Part shown: positions 55,851-63,830 of the stretch, piece by piece | How the letters are laid out: each line of letters starts with the position of its first letter | Numbering within the stretch: position 1 is the first letter of the stretch | Source: Edaphobacter lichenicola | GTDB lineage: Bacteria > Acidobacteriota > Terriglobia > Terriglobales > Acidobacteriaceae | DNA length: 64,000 bases | Assembly (NCBI RefSeq): GCF_025264645.1 | Contig: NZ_CP073696.1 | Span: forward strand, 3,906,001-3,970,000 | Direction: 5' to 3' | The notes under the pieces: model-generated | Databases searched by the model: none | What the model saw: the letters and a program-made list of their open reading frames with translations, nothing else | Told to the model about the DNA's origin: nothing | Position numbers and translations under genes: made by a program

Positions 55851-56642
55851 ATGAAAAAATTAGGACTAACCCTCCTCTCCGCCGCAGCAATCTTCGGATG
55901 CCTTCTCCTCCTCTGGCAGTCCATCATCTGGATCTTCGCCTTGCCGCCCTACCTTCTCCCCTCGCCCACCCGCGTCTCCCATGCCGTCATCGCCCGCTTT
56001 CCCTCTCTCATGACATCCCTAGGAATCACCGCAGCAGCAGCAGCCGGAGGCCTCCTGGCCGCTCTTATCGCAGGCCTCATCATTGCACTTATCTTCGCGC
56101 AATCCCCTTGGATCCGCCGCATGTTCTACCCCTACACCATCCTTCTCCAGACCGTCCCCATCGTCGCCATCGCCCCCATGATCCTCCTCTGGATGGGCCC
56201 AGGCCTCGGCTCGGTCACTCTCATCGCATTCATCATCTGCCTCGCCCCCATCATCGCCAACGCCACACAAGGCCTCATCAGCGTCGACCGCAACATGGTC
56301 GATCTCTTCCTCATGCACAACGCCTCACGCGCACAACTCCTGCTCAAACTCCGCCTCCCCCACGCCATGCCATCGCTCTTCACCGGCATCCGTATTGCCA
56401 GCGGTATCGCAGTCATCGGAGCCATCACAGGCGAGCTCTTCGCCGGCTCTTCCCGCGTCGGCGTCGGCGGTATCGGCTACGCCATCCAATACGCCAACGC
56501 GCAACTCGAGACCGACTACCTCTTCGCCCTCGTTCTCGCAGCCACGATCCTCGGCTTTGCCTTCTTCTTCACCGTAATGTTTCTGGAGTGGTACTTCCTT
56601 CACAACTGGCACGAATCCGCTCGGGCCGTAGAGCAAGATTGA
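55851..56642 (+). CDS. ABC transporter permease (SsuC/TauC-like)
   Basis: The 263-aa protein has about six membrane segments (including LGLTLLSAAAIFGCLLLLW, GLLAALIAGLIIALIF and LFALVLAATILGFAFFF). The cytoplasmic EAA-type loop that docks on the ATPase lies near SRAQLLLKLRLPHAMPSLFT. The start at 55851 is set by the conserved N-terminus and AGAGG upstream; the frame is open back through the R2 repeat, but that part is not protein-like. It completes the importer with 49253 and 54903. Confidence 0.92.
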   Translation: MKKLGLTLLSAAAIFGCLLLLWQSIIWIFALPPYLLPSPTRVSHAVIARFPSLMTSLGITAAAAAGGLLAALIAGLIIALIFAQSPWIRRMFYPYTILLQTVPIVAIAPMILLWMGPGLGSVTLIAFIICLAPIIANATQGLISVDRNMVDLFLMHNASRAQLLLKLRLPHAMPSLFTGIRIASGIAVIGAITGELFAGSSRVGVGGIGYAIQYANAQLETDYLFALVLAATILGFAFFFTVMFLEWYFLHNWHESARAVEQD

Positions 56643-56743
56643 TCATATTACGTTACAAATTACCCGTGCCCCAACGTTGAAAAAGATCTTTATCAGTTAC
56701 ACATAGCTAAGAGATTCGAAATCACAAAACAGAAAGGCCCAAC

Positions 56744-57571
56744 ATGTTGCGTCTGGAGACAGAAACCGGCTGGTGGCTCGTCACCCACCCCGACCACGCC
56801 AATCTAGCTGGTGCCTTCGCCACCCACTGGGGCAATGCCGTCTTCGCCCCGCCCGAACCCCGCACCAACGTCCTACTCGGCATTCACGTCCACGACGACG
56901 GCTGGGCTCTCCGCGACGCCGCCCCCACCATCACAAAACAGGGCAAACCATCCGCCTTCTCGTCAGAACTCGTCGGTAAATACTCGGCCTTCGAAGAGAT
57001 CGACCTCGCCGACTACCTCGCCGTCCGCGAGCGCGCCGTCCAACAGATCGCCGCCAAAGACGCCTACGCCGCCCTCCTGGTCTCCATGCACACCTACAAC
57101 CTCCTCACCGCCCGCGCAGACCGCACCACCATCGCTCCCGCACAACTCCCCCTCCTCGACGACTTCCTCGCCCGCCAGCAAACCCTGCAAGACACCCTCC
57201 GCACAACCATCCAATCCACCGCCGCCTCAGCCGAAGCCACCGACGAAGCCATCACAGATCAAATCCAGGACAACTTCCGCCTCCTCCAGGCCACCGACAA
57301 CCTCTCCCTCCTCACCTGCGTCGACTACGCCGCTCCCGCCACCCTCCTCCACCCCATGCGCAAAACCAACGGCACCCAAAGTGAAATCCAAGTCGAGCCA
57401 CAAGGCAACCGCACCTTCCGCCTCACCCCCTACCCCTTCGCCGAACCAACCCTGACCCTGACCTTCCCCGCCCGCCACATCACCGGCAAAACCTTCACCA
57501 CCTCCGCCGAACTCCAACATCAATTCGCCAAAGCCCCGGTCGAACACCTCACCGTAACCATCCACTCCTGA
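56744..57571 (+). CDS. DUF3891 family protein
   Basis: The 275-aa cytoplasmic protein has DUF3891 blocks: ETGWWLVTHPDHANLAGAFA, GIHVHDDGW and VSMHTYNLLTA. The spaced His/Asp residues (H-x-H-D-D) suggest an HD-like metal site, though no activity is established. It is separated from the permease by 101 bp containing an AT-rich stretch, so it probably has its own promoter. Confidence 0.85.
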   Translation: MLRLETETGWWLVTHPDHANLAGAFATHWGNAVFAPPEPRTNVLLGIHVHDDGWALRDAAPTITKQGKPSAFSSELVGKYSAFEEIDLADYLAVRERAVQQIAAKDAYAALLVSMHTYNLLTARADRTTIAPAQLPLLDDFLARQQTLQDTLRTTIQSTAASAEATDEAITDQIQDNFRLLQATDNLSLLTCVDYAAPATLLHPMRKTNGTQSEIQVEPQGNRTFRLTPYPFAEPTLTLTFPARHITGKTFTTSAELQHQFAKAPVEHLTVTIHS

Positions 57572-57678
57572 ACCCTAAGCCAGAGCCTACCCCTGAGCCA
57601 TCCTTTACAGACTCCCCTCTCATTGACGATGATGTTAGGGCCGGACGCACCCCCTCCGGCAGTTATGGGGAATCAACA

Positions 57679-58707
57679 ATGAGCACAGGCACCAGCGTCC
57701 TACGCGAAACACTCACCCAGATCATCGGCGCCGACCGCACCGAGCACCTCTTCAAGCTTCTCGTCATCCATCCCGAGATCGCGGCCGACCCCGGCCCGCA
57801 GGTCTCCCGCGCCGTCCTCGCCCAGGCCCTCAACATGCTTCTCTTCGAAGACCTCCTCGTCCGCGTCCCCACCGCCAAAACCTACGCCGACTACACCCTC
57901 AGCAAGGGCCGCCAGATCCTCCACGACCACGGCGCCGTCCGCACCGTCGCCCTCAACGGCATGGGTGGCCTCCCCGCCGGACAAGAGGCCATCACCCGCA
58001 TCCTCCGCCCCCTCGGCTACGCCCTCAACGGCGTCTACCCGCTCGAGCGCCTCAAGATGACCGGCCGCTCTCACGCCCAGGCCGACTACCCCGAAGAGAT
58101 CGCCCAGTTCTTCCTCAGCGAGCTTCACCCCGAGCGCTTCTCACCCGAGTTCCAGGCCGCCGTCCGCCGCGTCACCGCCACCTCAAAGGACCCCATCACC
58201 CCCGAAGCCAACGCGCTCCTCAACAAACTCGACTCAACCCATTCCCTCAGCATCGAAGAGTCCGTAAAGCTCCTCCCCGTCCTCGCCTCCGTCTTCGAGC
58301 GCCAGCACATGGAGCCCGCCCTCACCGACTACGAGATCCTCCTCGCCGAATCTCCCGAGATGGCCTGGATCTCCACCGAAGGCAACGCCTTCAACCACGC
58401 CACCGACCGCGTCCCCGACGTCGACCAGCTCGCCGAAGAACAAAAAGCCCTCGGCCAACCCATGAAGGCCGCCGTCGAAACCTCGCAGTCCGGCCGCGTT
58501 CGACAGACCGCCTTCCTCGCAGCCAAAGTCCAGCGCAAGTTCCACACACCCGAAGGCGCGCTCGTCGCCAAAGAGGTCAACGGCTCCTTCTACGAGTTCA
58601 TCACCCGCCTCCCGCTCCCCGAAGAAGACGGCAAAAAGCTCGACCTCAGCTTTGACAGTAGCAACGCCCAGGCCATCTTCAAGATGACCGCCACAGGCAA
58701 AGCCTGA
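57679..58707 (+). CDS. 2-oxoadipate dioxygenase/decarboxylase (HglS/YdcJ, DUF1338)
   Basis: The 342-aa protein matches the DUF1338 family, whose characterised member HglS converts 2-oxoadipate to D-2-hydroxyglutarate in lysine breakdown. Candidate iron ligands are His84 in HDHGAVRTVALNG, His240 in GNAFNHATDRV and Glu306 in GSFYEFITR. Further blocks are GMGGLPAG, KMTGRSHAQADYPEE and FFLSELHPERFS. The next gene encodes a YdiJ-type dehydrogenase, which fits as the enzyme that would oxidise D-2-hydroxyglutarate. Start at ATG 57679. Confidence 0.88.
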   Translation: MSTGTSVLRETLTQIIGADRTEHLFKLLVIHPEIAADPGPQVSRAVLAQALNMLLFEDLLVRVPTAKTYADYTLSKGRQILHDHGAVRTVALNGMGGLPAGQEAITRILRPLGYALNGVYPLERLKMTGRSHAQADYPEEIAQFFLSELHPERFSPEFQAAVRRVTATSKDPITPEANALLNKLDSTHSLSIEESVKLLPVLASVFERQHMEPALTDYEILLAESPEMAWISTEGNAFNHATDRVPDVDQLAEEQKALGQPMKAAVETSQSGRVRQTAFLAAKVQRKFHTPEGALVAKEVNGSFYEFITRLPLPEEDGKKLDLSFDSSNAQAIFKMTATGKA

Positions 58708-58713
58708 CGCCAT

Positions 58714-58759
58714 GTCCTGCCGGACGAGCCTCCTGCGCGGAGAGCGGTCACTTCGTGAC
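58714..58759 (-). repeat. Multi-hairpin intergenic repeat, short form, inverted (copy R3)
   Basis: The reverse complement gives GTCAC-GAA-GTGAC, a middle hairpin CTCC-GCGCA-GGAG, and GTCC-GGCA-GGAC. The middle stem differs from R1/R4 in sequence but still pairs. It starts 6 bp after the HglS-like stop and faces R4. Confidence 0.8.
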
Positions 58760-58794
58760 TCGTATACCGGACGCGACAGGATAATCTGCAACAC

Positions 58795-58838
58795 TCCTCC
58801 CGTTGGTCGGAATCAGCATATGCCGACCAACGGGAGGA
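58795..58838. repeat. Perfect 16-bp inverted repeat between R3 and R4
   Basis: TCCTCCCGTTGGTCGG and its exact reverse complement flank a 12-nt loop (AATCAGCATATG). With R3 and R4 outside it, the whole 58714-58912 stretch is a nested palindrome. Its right arm recurs upstream of R1 (53084-53099). Confidence 0.95.
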
Positions 58839-58866
58839 CCAAGTTTCAGCGAGACAAGGGACACGC

Positions 58867-58912
58867 GTCACGAAGTGACCGCCCCACGCGAAGTGGGCCC
58901 GTCCGGCAGGAC
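58867..58912 (+). repeat. Multi-hairpin intergenic repeat, short form (copy R4)
   Basis: A 46-bp copy with GTCAC-GAA-GTGAC, CCCAC-GCGAA-GTGGG and GTCC-GGCA-GGAC. It is identical to R1 except for the paired change in the first stem, and lies 77 bp before the YdiJ-like ATG. Confidence 0.9.
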
Positions 58913-58989
58913 ACAATCTTTCACATCCTTGTTAAGTCTTCATATCCCCCACCTCCAAACGCACCACTCGCAGCCGTATAGTGAGCAGT

Positions 58990-61935
58990 ATGTCCACCTC
59001 CCCCTTCGTCGTGCTGCCGAGCTCCCACGCCCGCGCCGTCGACACCTTCCCCGCCTCCGACGAGCTCTGTCAGCTCCTGCAAGAGCAGATCCGCGGCGAA
59101 GTCCGCTTCGATCCCGCCTCCAAGGCCCTCTACGCCACCGACGCCTCCAACTACCGCCACGTCCCCATCGGCGTCGTCATCCCACGCGACGAAGAGGACG
59201 TAATCAACACCGTAGCTCTCTGCCGCCGCTTCAACGCGCCCCTCCTCACCCGCGGCGCAGGCACCTCCCTCGCCGGCCAGGGTTGCAACTTCGCCGTCAT
59301 CCTCGACTTCTCCAAATACATGAACGGCATGGACGCGATAGACACCGTCAATCGCACGGTGAAAGTCCAGCCCGGCATCGTCCTCGACCGCGTCCGCGAC
59401 GAAGCAGAAAAATTCAACCTCACCTTCGCCCCTGACCCCGCCACGCACAGCCGCTGCACCATCGGCGGCATGATCGGCAACAACTCCTGCGGCGTACACG
59501 CCCTCATGGGCGGCAAAACCGTCGACAACATCCTCACCCTCGACCTCCTCCTCTACGACGGCACCCGCCTCACCGTTGGCCCCACCACCGAAGCCGAACT
59601 CGCCGCTCACATCGGCGCCGGCGGCCGCACCGGCGAGATCTACGCCACCCTCAAAAACATTCGCGACACGTACGCCGCAAAGGTGCGCGAAAAATTCCCC
59701 AACATCCCCCGCCGCGTCTCCGGCTTCAACCTCGACGAGCTCCTCCCCGAAAACTCATTCAACCTCGCCCGCGCCTTAGTCGGCAGCGAAGGCACCTGTG
59801 CCATCATCCTCGGCGCCACCCTCCAACTCGTCGAATCCCCACCCTGCCGCACCCTCATCGGCGTCGGCTTCTCCGACATCTTCATCGCCGCCGACCACGT
59901 CACCCAGATCCTCCAGTACAAACCCATCGGCCTCGAAGGCATGGACGGATACCTCCTCGACGCCCTTCGCCGCAAACAAAAATCCGTCGCAGACCTAGCG
60001 CTCCTCCCACCCGGCGACGGCTTCCTCATCGTCGAGTTCGGCGGCTCAACCCAGGCCGAAGCCAACGCCAAAGCCCGCGCCCTCGCCGCCTATCTCAAAA
60101 CCCTCAGCCCCGAGCCCAACACCCGCATCTACACCTCCGCCGAAGCCAAGCGCGTTTGGCACATCCGCGAGTCCGGCCTCGGCGCAACCGCATTCATCCC
60201 CGGCGTCGGCACCGGTTGGGAGGGATGGGAAGACGCCGCCGTCGATCCCACCCAGCTCGGCAGCTATCTCCGCCAGATCGCCGCGCTCATGAAGGAGTTC
60301 AACTACCGCAGCGCCATGTACGGACACTTCGGCCAGGGCTGCGTCCACATGCGTCACAACTTCGACCTCGAAACCCCCGCCGGCATCCTCAAGTTCCGCC
60401 AGTTCATGGACCTCGCCGCCGACATCGCCCTCGCCCACGGCGGCTCCCTCTCCGGCGAACACGGCGACGGCCAGGCCCGCGGCGCGCTCCTCCCCAAGAT
60501 GTTCGGCCCCGAACTCATGGACGCCTTCCGCTCCTTCAAGCGCGTCTTCGACCCCAACAACCGCATGAACCCCAACAAGCTCATCGACGCGCACGAGCCC
60601 CACGAAGACCTCCGCCTAGGCGCCGACTACCGCCCGTGGCAGCCCAAAACCCACTTCGCCTTCGCCGAAAACAACGGCAGCTTCGCCGACGCCAACCTCC
60701 GCTGCGTCGGCGTCGGAGCCTGCCGCAAAACCGACGCCGGCACCATGTGCCCCAGCTTCATGGCCACCGGCGAAGAGCTTCACTCCACCCGCGGCCGCGC
60801 CCATCTCCTATGGGAGCTCATGCAAGGCGAGATCCTCCCCGATCAATGGAAGAACAAGCAAGTCAAAGAGTCCCTCGACCTCTGCCTCGCCTGCAAAGCC
60901 TGCAAGTCCGAGTGCCCCGTCTCCGTCGACATGGCCACCTACAAAGCCGAGTTCCTCGCCCACCACTACGAAGGAGAGAACCGTCCGCTCTCGCACTACG
61001 CCTTTGGCCGCATCGACATCTTCGCCCGCATCGCCAGCCACGCCCCACATCTCGTCAACGCCATCAACAACGCCCCCATCCTCCGCTCCATCGTAAAAAA
61101 ACTCCTTCACATCCACCCCAACCGCACCTTCCCACGCTTCTCCCAACCTTTCACTCCCGACCGCCGCCTCGCCCGCGATCCCCGCCGCCGCCGCGACCGC
61201 CGCATCCCCCTGCCACCCGAAGCACCCGAGGTCTTCCTCTGGGCCGACACCTTCAACAACTACTTCCATCCCTCCGCCATGCGCGCCGCCCATCAGGTCC
61301 TCACCACCGCAGGCTTCCGCGTCACCCTCCCCACGCAACATCTCTGCTGCGGCCGCCCCCTCTACGACTTCGGCATGCTCGACACCGCCAAAGACTACCT
61401 CCTCAAAACTCTCGGCGCCCTCACCGCACAACTCCAGGCTGGCACCCCCATCGTCGTCCTCGAACCCTCCTGCGCCTCCGTCTTCCGCGACGAGCTCACC
61501 AACCTCTTCCCCCACGACCCACGCGCCGCAAAACTCCGCGACCAGACCTTCCTCCTCAGCGAGTTCCTCGTCAAACACGCCCCAAACTACAAGCCCCCAC
61601 AAATTGACGACAAAATAATCGTCCACGGCCACTGCCATCACCGCGCCACCATGGGCATGCACGACGAGCTGGCCCTCCTCCGCCTCACCGGGGCCGAAGT
61701 AGAACTCCTCGACTCCGGCTGCTGCGGCATGGCCGGCCCCTTCGGCTTCGAAAAAGACAAATACGACCTCTCGCAAAAACTAGGCGAGCGCGTCCTCCTC
61801 CCCGCCGTCCGCAACAAGTCCGTAAACACGATCCTCGTCACCGACGGCTTCAGCTGCGCCGAACAAATCACCCAGAACACCACCGCCAAACCCATGCACC
61901 TGGCCGAAGTCCTCGCCCAAAGAGCCGAACCATAA
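58990..61935 (+). CDS. FAD/Fe-S dehydrogenase, YdiJ (D-2-hydroxyglutarate dehydrogenase) type
   Basis: The 981-aa single chain has an FAD_binding_4 domain (LLTRGAGTSLAGQGCNFAVI, about 80-100; IGGMIGNNSCGVHAL), an FAD-linked oxidase C-domain (YGHFGQGCVHMRHNFD, GEHGDGQARG), and a ferredoxin-like region with two Cys clusters (CVGVGACRKTDAGTMCPS about 572 and CLACKACKSECP about 631). The CCG heterodisulfide-reductase-like domain carries LCCGRPLYDFG, CHHRA and DSGCCGMAG. The layout and size match YdiJ, a D-2-hydroxyglutarate dehydrogenase; D-lactate or glycolate dehydrogenases are alternatives. The start is ATG 58990; GTG 58981 is also open. Confidence 0.88.
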   Translation: MSTSPFVVLPSSHARAVDTFPASDELCQLLQEQIRGEVRFDPASKALYATDASNYRHVPIGVVIPRDEEDVINTVALCRRFNAPLLTRGAGTSLAGQGCNFAVILDFSKYMNGMDAIDTVNRTVKVQPGIVLDRVRDEAEKFNLTFAPDPATHSRCTIGGMIGNNSCGVHALMGGKTVDNILTLDLLLYDGTRLTVGPTTEAELAAHIGAGGRTGEIYATLKNIRDTYAAKVREKFPNIPRRVSGFNLDELLPENSFNLARALVGSEGTCAIILGATLQLVESPPCRTLIGVGFSDIFIAADHVTQILQYKPIGLEGMDGYLLDALRRKQKSVADLALLPPGDGFLIVEFGGSTQAEANAKARALAAYLKTLSPEPNTRIYTSAEAKRVWHIRESGLGATAFIPGVGTGWEGWEDAAVDPTQLGSYLRQIAALMKEFNYRSAMYGHFGQGCVHMRHNFDLETPAGILKFRQFMDLAADIALAHGGSLSGEHGDGQARGALLPKMFGPELMDAFRSFKRVFDPNNRMNPNKLIDAHEPHEDLRLGADYRPWQPKTHFAFAENNGSFADANLRCVGVGACRKTDAGTMCPSFMATGEELHSTRGRAHLLWELMQGEILPDQWKNKQVKESLDLCLACKACKSECPVSVDMATYKAEFLAHHYEGENRPLSHYAFGRIDIFARIASHAPHLVNAINNAPILRSIVKKLLHIHPNRTFPRFSQPFTPDRRLARDPRRRRDRRIPLPPEAPEVFLWADTFNNYFHPSAMRAAHQVLTTAGFRVTLPTQHLCCGRPLYDFGMLDTAKDYLLKTLGALTAQLQAGTPIVVLEPSCASVFRDELTNLFPHDPRAAKLRDQTFLLSEFLVKHAPNYKPPQIDDKIIVHGHCHHRATMGMHDELALLRLTGAEVELLDSGCCGMAGPFGFEKDKYDLSQKLGERVLLPAVRNKSVNTILVTDGFSCAEQITQNTTAKPMHLAEVLAQRAEP

Positions 61936-61947
61936 CAAGGTACGTAA

Positions 61948-62035
61948 GTCACGAAGGGACCGCCCGAACCGGGGTCCCCGCAAACAGGTCTTCGTTTGCG
62001 GGGTGGCCGAGCGTAGTGGGCCCGTCCGGCAGGAC
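61948..62035 (+). repeat. Multi-hairpin intergenic repeat, long form (copy R5)
   Basis: An 88-bp copy nearly identical to R2, with the same CCCCGCAAAC/GTTTGCGGGG insert hairpin. The first hairpin has one unpaired change (GTCAC/GGGAC). It starts 12 bp after the YdiJ-like stop and ends 55 bp before the next ATG. Confidence 0.9.
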
Positions 62036-62090
62036 AAAGAGATTTGCTACCCTAATCCCCAGTGTGAATCCCGTAGACGAGGTCCCATCC

Positions 62091-62738
62091 ATGCTCGACG
62101 TGCATCCCCCGCATGAACCTGTTCATGGCTGGCGCGACTTTCTGCTTCATATCCTGACTATTACCATCGGCCTCCTCATCGCCCTCGGCCTCGAAGGTCT
62201 CGTTGAATGGCGGCATCACCGCCACCTCGTCCACGAAGCAGAAGCCAGCCTTCACACCGAGATCGAAAGCAACGCCAAGGGCCTGCCCGACACCCTCGCC
62301 GCCCTGCACAAGAACCAGGCTGACCTCAAGCACGACGTCGAAGTCCTCAAATACATCATCAAAAATCACAAATCACCTCCGAGTGACAACATGACCATCA
62401 GCTACGGCATCCGCACCTTCGACGACGTCAGTTGGAAGACCGCGCAATCCACCACCGCCCTCTCCTACATGCCCTACGCCCAGGCCGAGGAGTACTCCGA
62501 CATCTACAGCCTCCAGGCCGAGCTCTACAACGCTGAGCAGCAGGCCGCCCGCGACGCCATCATCAGCCTCGCGCCCTTCATCAACACCAACGACAAAGAC
62601 CCCGACCCGACCGAGGGTCAGGCAAACGACATCAAACAAAAGATCGAGGTCCTCCAGGGCCAGCTCACTCTCGTCGACTCCTTCCTGAACTCCCTCGACC
62701 GTAGTTACAAAAAATTCCTCGCCGCCCACCCCAGCTAA
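62091..62738 (+). CDS. Single-pass membrane protein of unknown function
   Basis: The 215-aa protein starts with a basic/His-rich cytoplasmic stretch (HPPHEPVHGWRDF), then one membrane segment (LLHILTITIGLLIALGLEGLVEW, about 16-38) and a His/Arg turn (RHHRHLVHEAEASL). A long helical, probably periplasmic, domain with coiled-coil character follows (TLAALHKNQADLKHDVEVLKYIIKN). Proteins with this N-terminal layout recur in Acidobacteria; no function is known to me. ATG 62091 is chosen; GTG 62064 is in frame. Confidence 0.75.
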   Translation: MLDVHPPHEPVHGWRDFLLHILTITIGLLIALGLEGLVEWRHHRHLVHEAEASLHTEIESNAKGLPDTLAALHKNQADLKHDVEVLKYIIKNHKSPPSDNMTISYGIRTFDDVSWKTAQSTTALSYMPYAQAEEYSDIYSLQAELYNAEQQAARDAIISLAPFINTNDKDPDPTEGQANDIKQKIEVLQGQLTLVDSFLNSLDRSYKKFLAAHPS

Positions 62739-62837
62739 CCCGGGATTAGAACGCGCACAAATGTCGGTCTTCGTGTCGTCGCGTCTCCCAAAACCGCGTC
62801 TACACGTGTGAGCCTTGCATCTGCTCACACGAGGGAC

Positions 62838-63752
62838 ATGAAAAATCCAGTCGCATTCACCCGTCGCAGATTCCTCACCAACACCCTGGCCCTCGCGACG
62901 ACGATCGAGCTACAGCGCGCAGCCCTCGCCCTCGGCCTCTTCGAAAACTCCGACGTCTGCAAGCTCACACCCGAGCAGGAGGTCGGCCCCTACTACGTCG
63001 CCGACGAGCTCCTCCGCTCCAACATCGTCGAAGACCGGCAAGGCATCCCACTCGAACTGCGAATCGCCGTCCTCGACGCGCGAACCTGCAAGCCGCTCTC
63101 CAACGTCGCCGTCGATATCTGGCATTGCGACGCCCTCGGGCTCTACTCCGGCGACACCGCACAAAACCCAATGGGCCCCGGCGGCCCACCACCCGGATCA
63201 CAAGGCGGACCACCTCCAGGCCCACCAAACGGATTCGACCCGCAACATCCGCGCAATCATCCCGGCCCACCCGAAGGCTTCGGCCCGCCGCCGCAAAACC
63301 ATCCCACCGACAAGCTCACCTTTCTCCGCGGCATTCAAATCACCGCGCCAGACGGCTCCGTCAACTTCCGCACCATCTTCCCCGGCTTCTACATGGGCCG
63401 CACCAATCACATCCACTTCAAAGTCCGCCTCGACGGCCACGAAGCGAACAAGACCTACGTCGCAGGCCACACCTCCCACAACGGACAGATTTTCTTCCCC
63501 GAAGAGATCGCGACGCAGCTCATGCAGCACGAGCCCTACGCAAACCACAAAATCCATCGCACCACCCAGACCGAAGACCACGTCTTCGAGGATCAAAACG
63601 GCCAACTCCAAATCGCAAAGCTTCAACCCCTCCAAGCCGGTCAATTCACCAAAGGTCTTCGTGCAGAGATCATCGCAGCAGCCGATCCCACGGCAACCCC
63701 ATCTCCCGTTGGCCCCGGTGGTGGTCCACGAATGCCGCCTCCACAATCCTGA
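62838..63752 (+). CDS. Tat-type intradiol ring-cleavage dioxygenase with Pro/Gly insert
   Basis: The 304-aa protein has a twin-arginine-like signal (FTRRRFLTNTLALATT) and a protocatechuate 3,4-dioxygenase-like beta fold: VGPYYVADELLRSNI, VAVDIWHCDALGLYSG and FPGFYMGRTNHIHFKV. The Fe(III) ligands are probably Tyr103, Tyr185, His191 and His193. A Pro/Gly-rich insert (about 112-156) splits the fold between the first Tyr and the rest. Export suggests it acts on extracellular phenolics; substrate unknown. The C-terminal tail is Pro-rich. Confidence 0.88.
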   Translation: MKNPVAFTRRRFLTNTLALATTIELQRAALALGLFENSDVCKLTPEQEVGPYYVADELLRSNIVEDRQGIPLELRIAVLDARTCKPLSNVAVDIWHCDALGLYSGDTAQNPMGPGGPPPGSQGGPPPGPPNGFDPQHPRNHPGPPEGFGPPPQNHPTDKLTFLRGIQITAPDGSVNFRTIFPGFYMGRTNHIHFKVRLDGHEANKTYVAGHTSHNGQIFFPEEIATQLMQHEPYANHKIHRTTQTEDHVFEDQNGQLQIAKLQPLQAGQFTKGLRAEIIAAADPTATPSPVGPGGGPRMPPPQS

Positions 63753-63830
63753 TCTCACCAAAATGCCAAACCCTCCTCTGTTCGAATAAAATCTCCGCTG
63801 TAGAGTCGTGACACCGAGGTCTGAGTGACC

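Noticed and set aside
60156-61607. 483-codon open frame on the plus strand in another frame
   Set aside because: Out-of-frame shadow of the YdiJ-like gene; an Arg/Pro/His-rich product of GC-rich codons.
53136-62035. Repeats R1-R5 as a CRISPR array
   Set aside because: Copies are kilobases apart, occur in both orientations, differ in length and have no regular spacers or cas genes.
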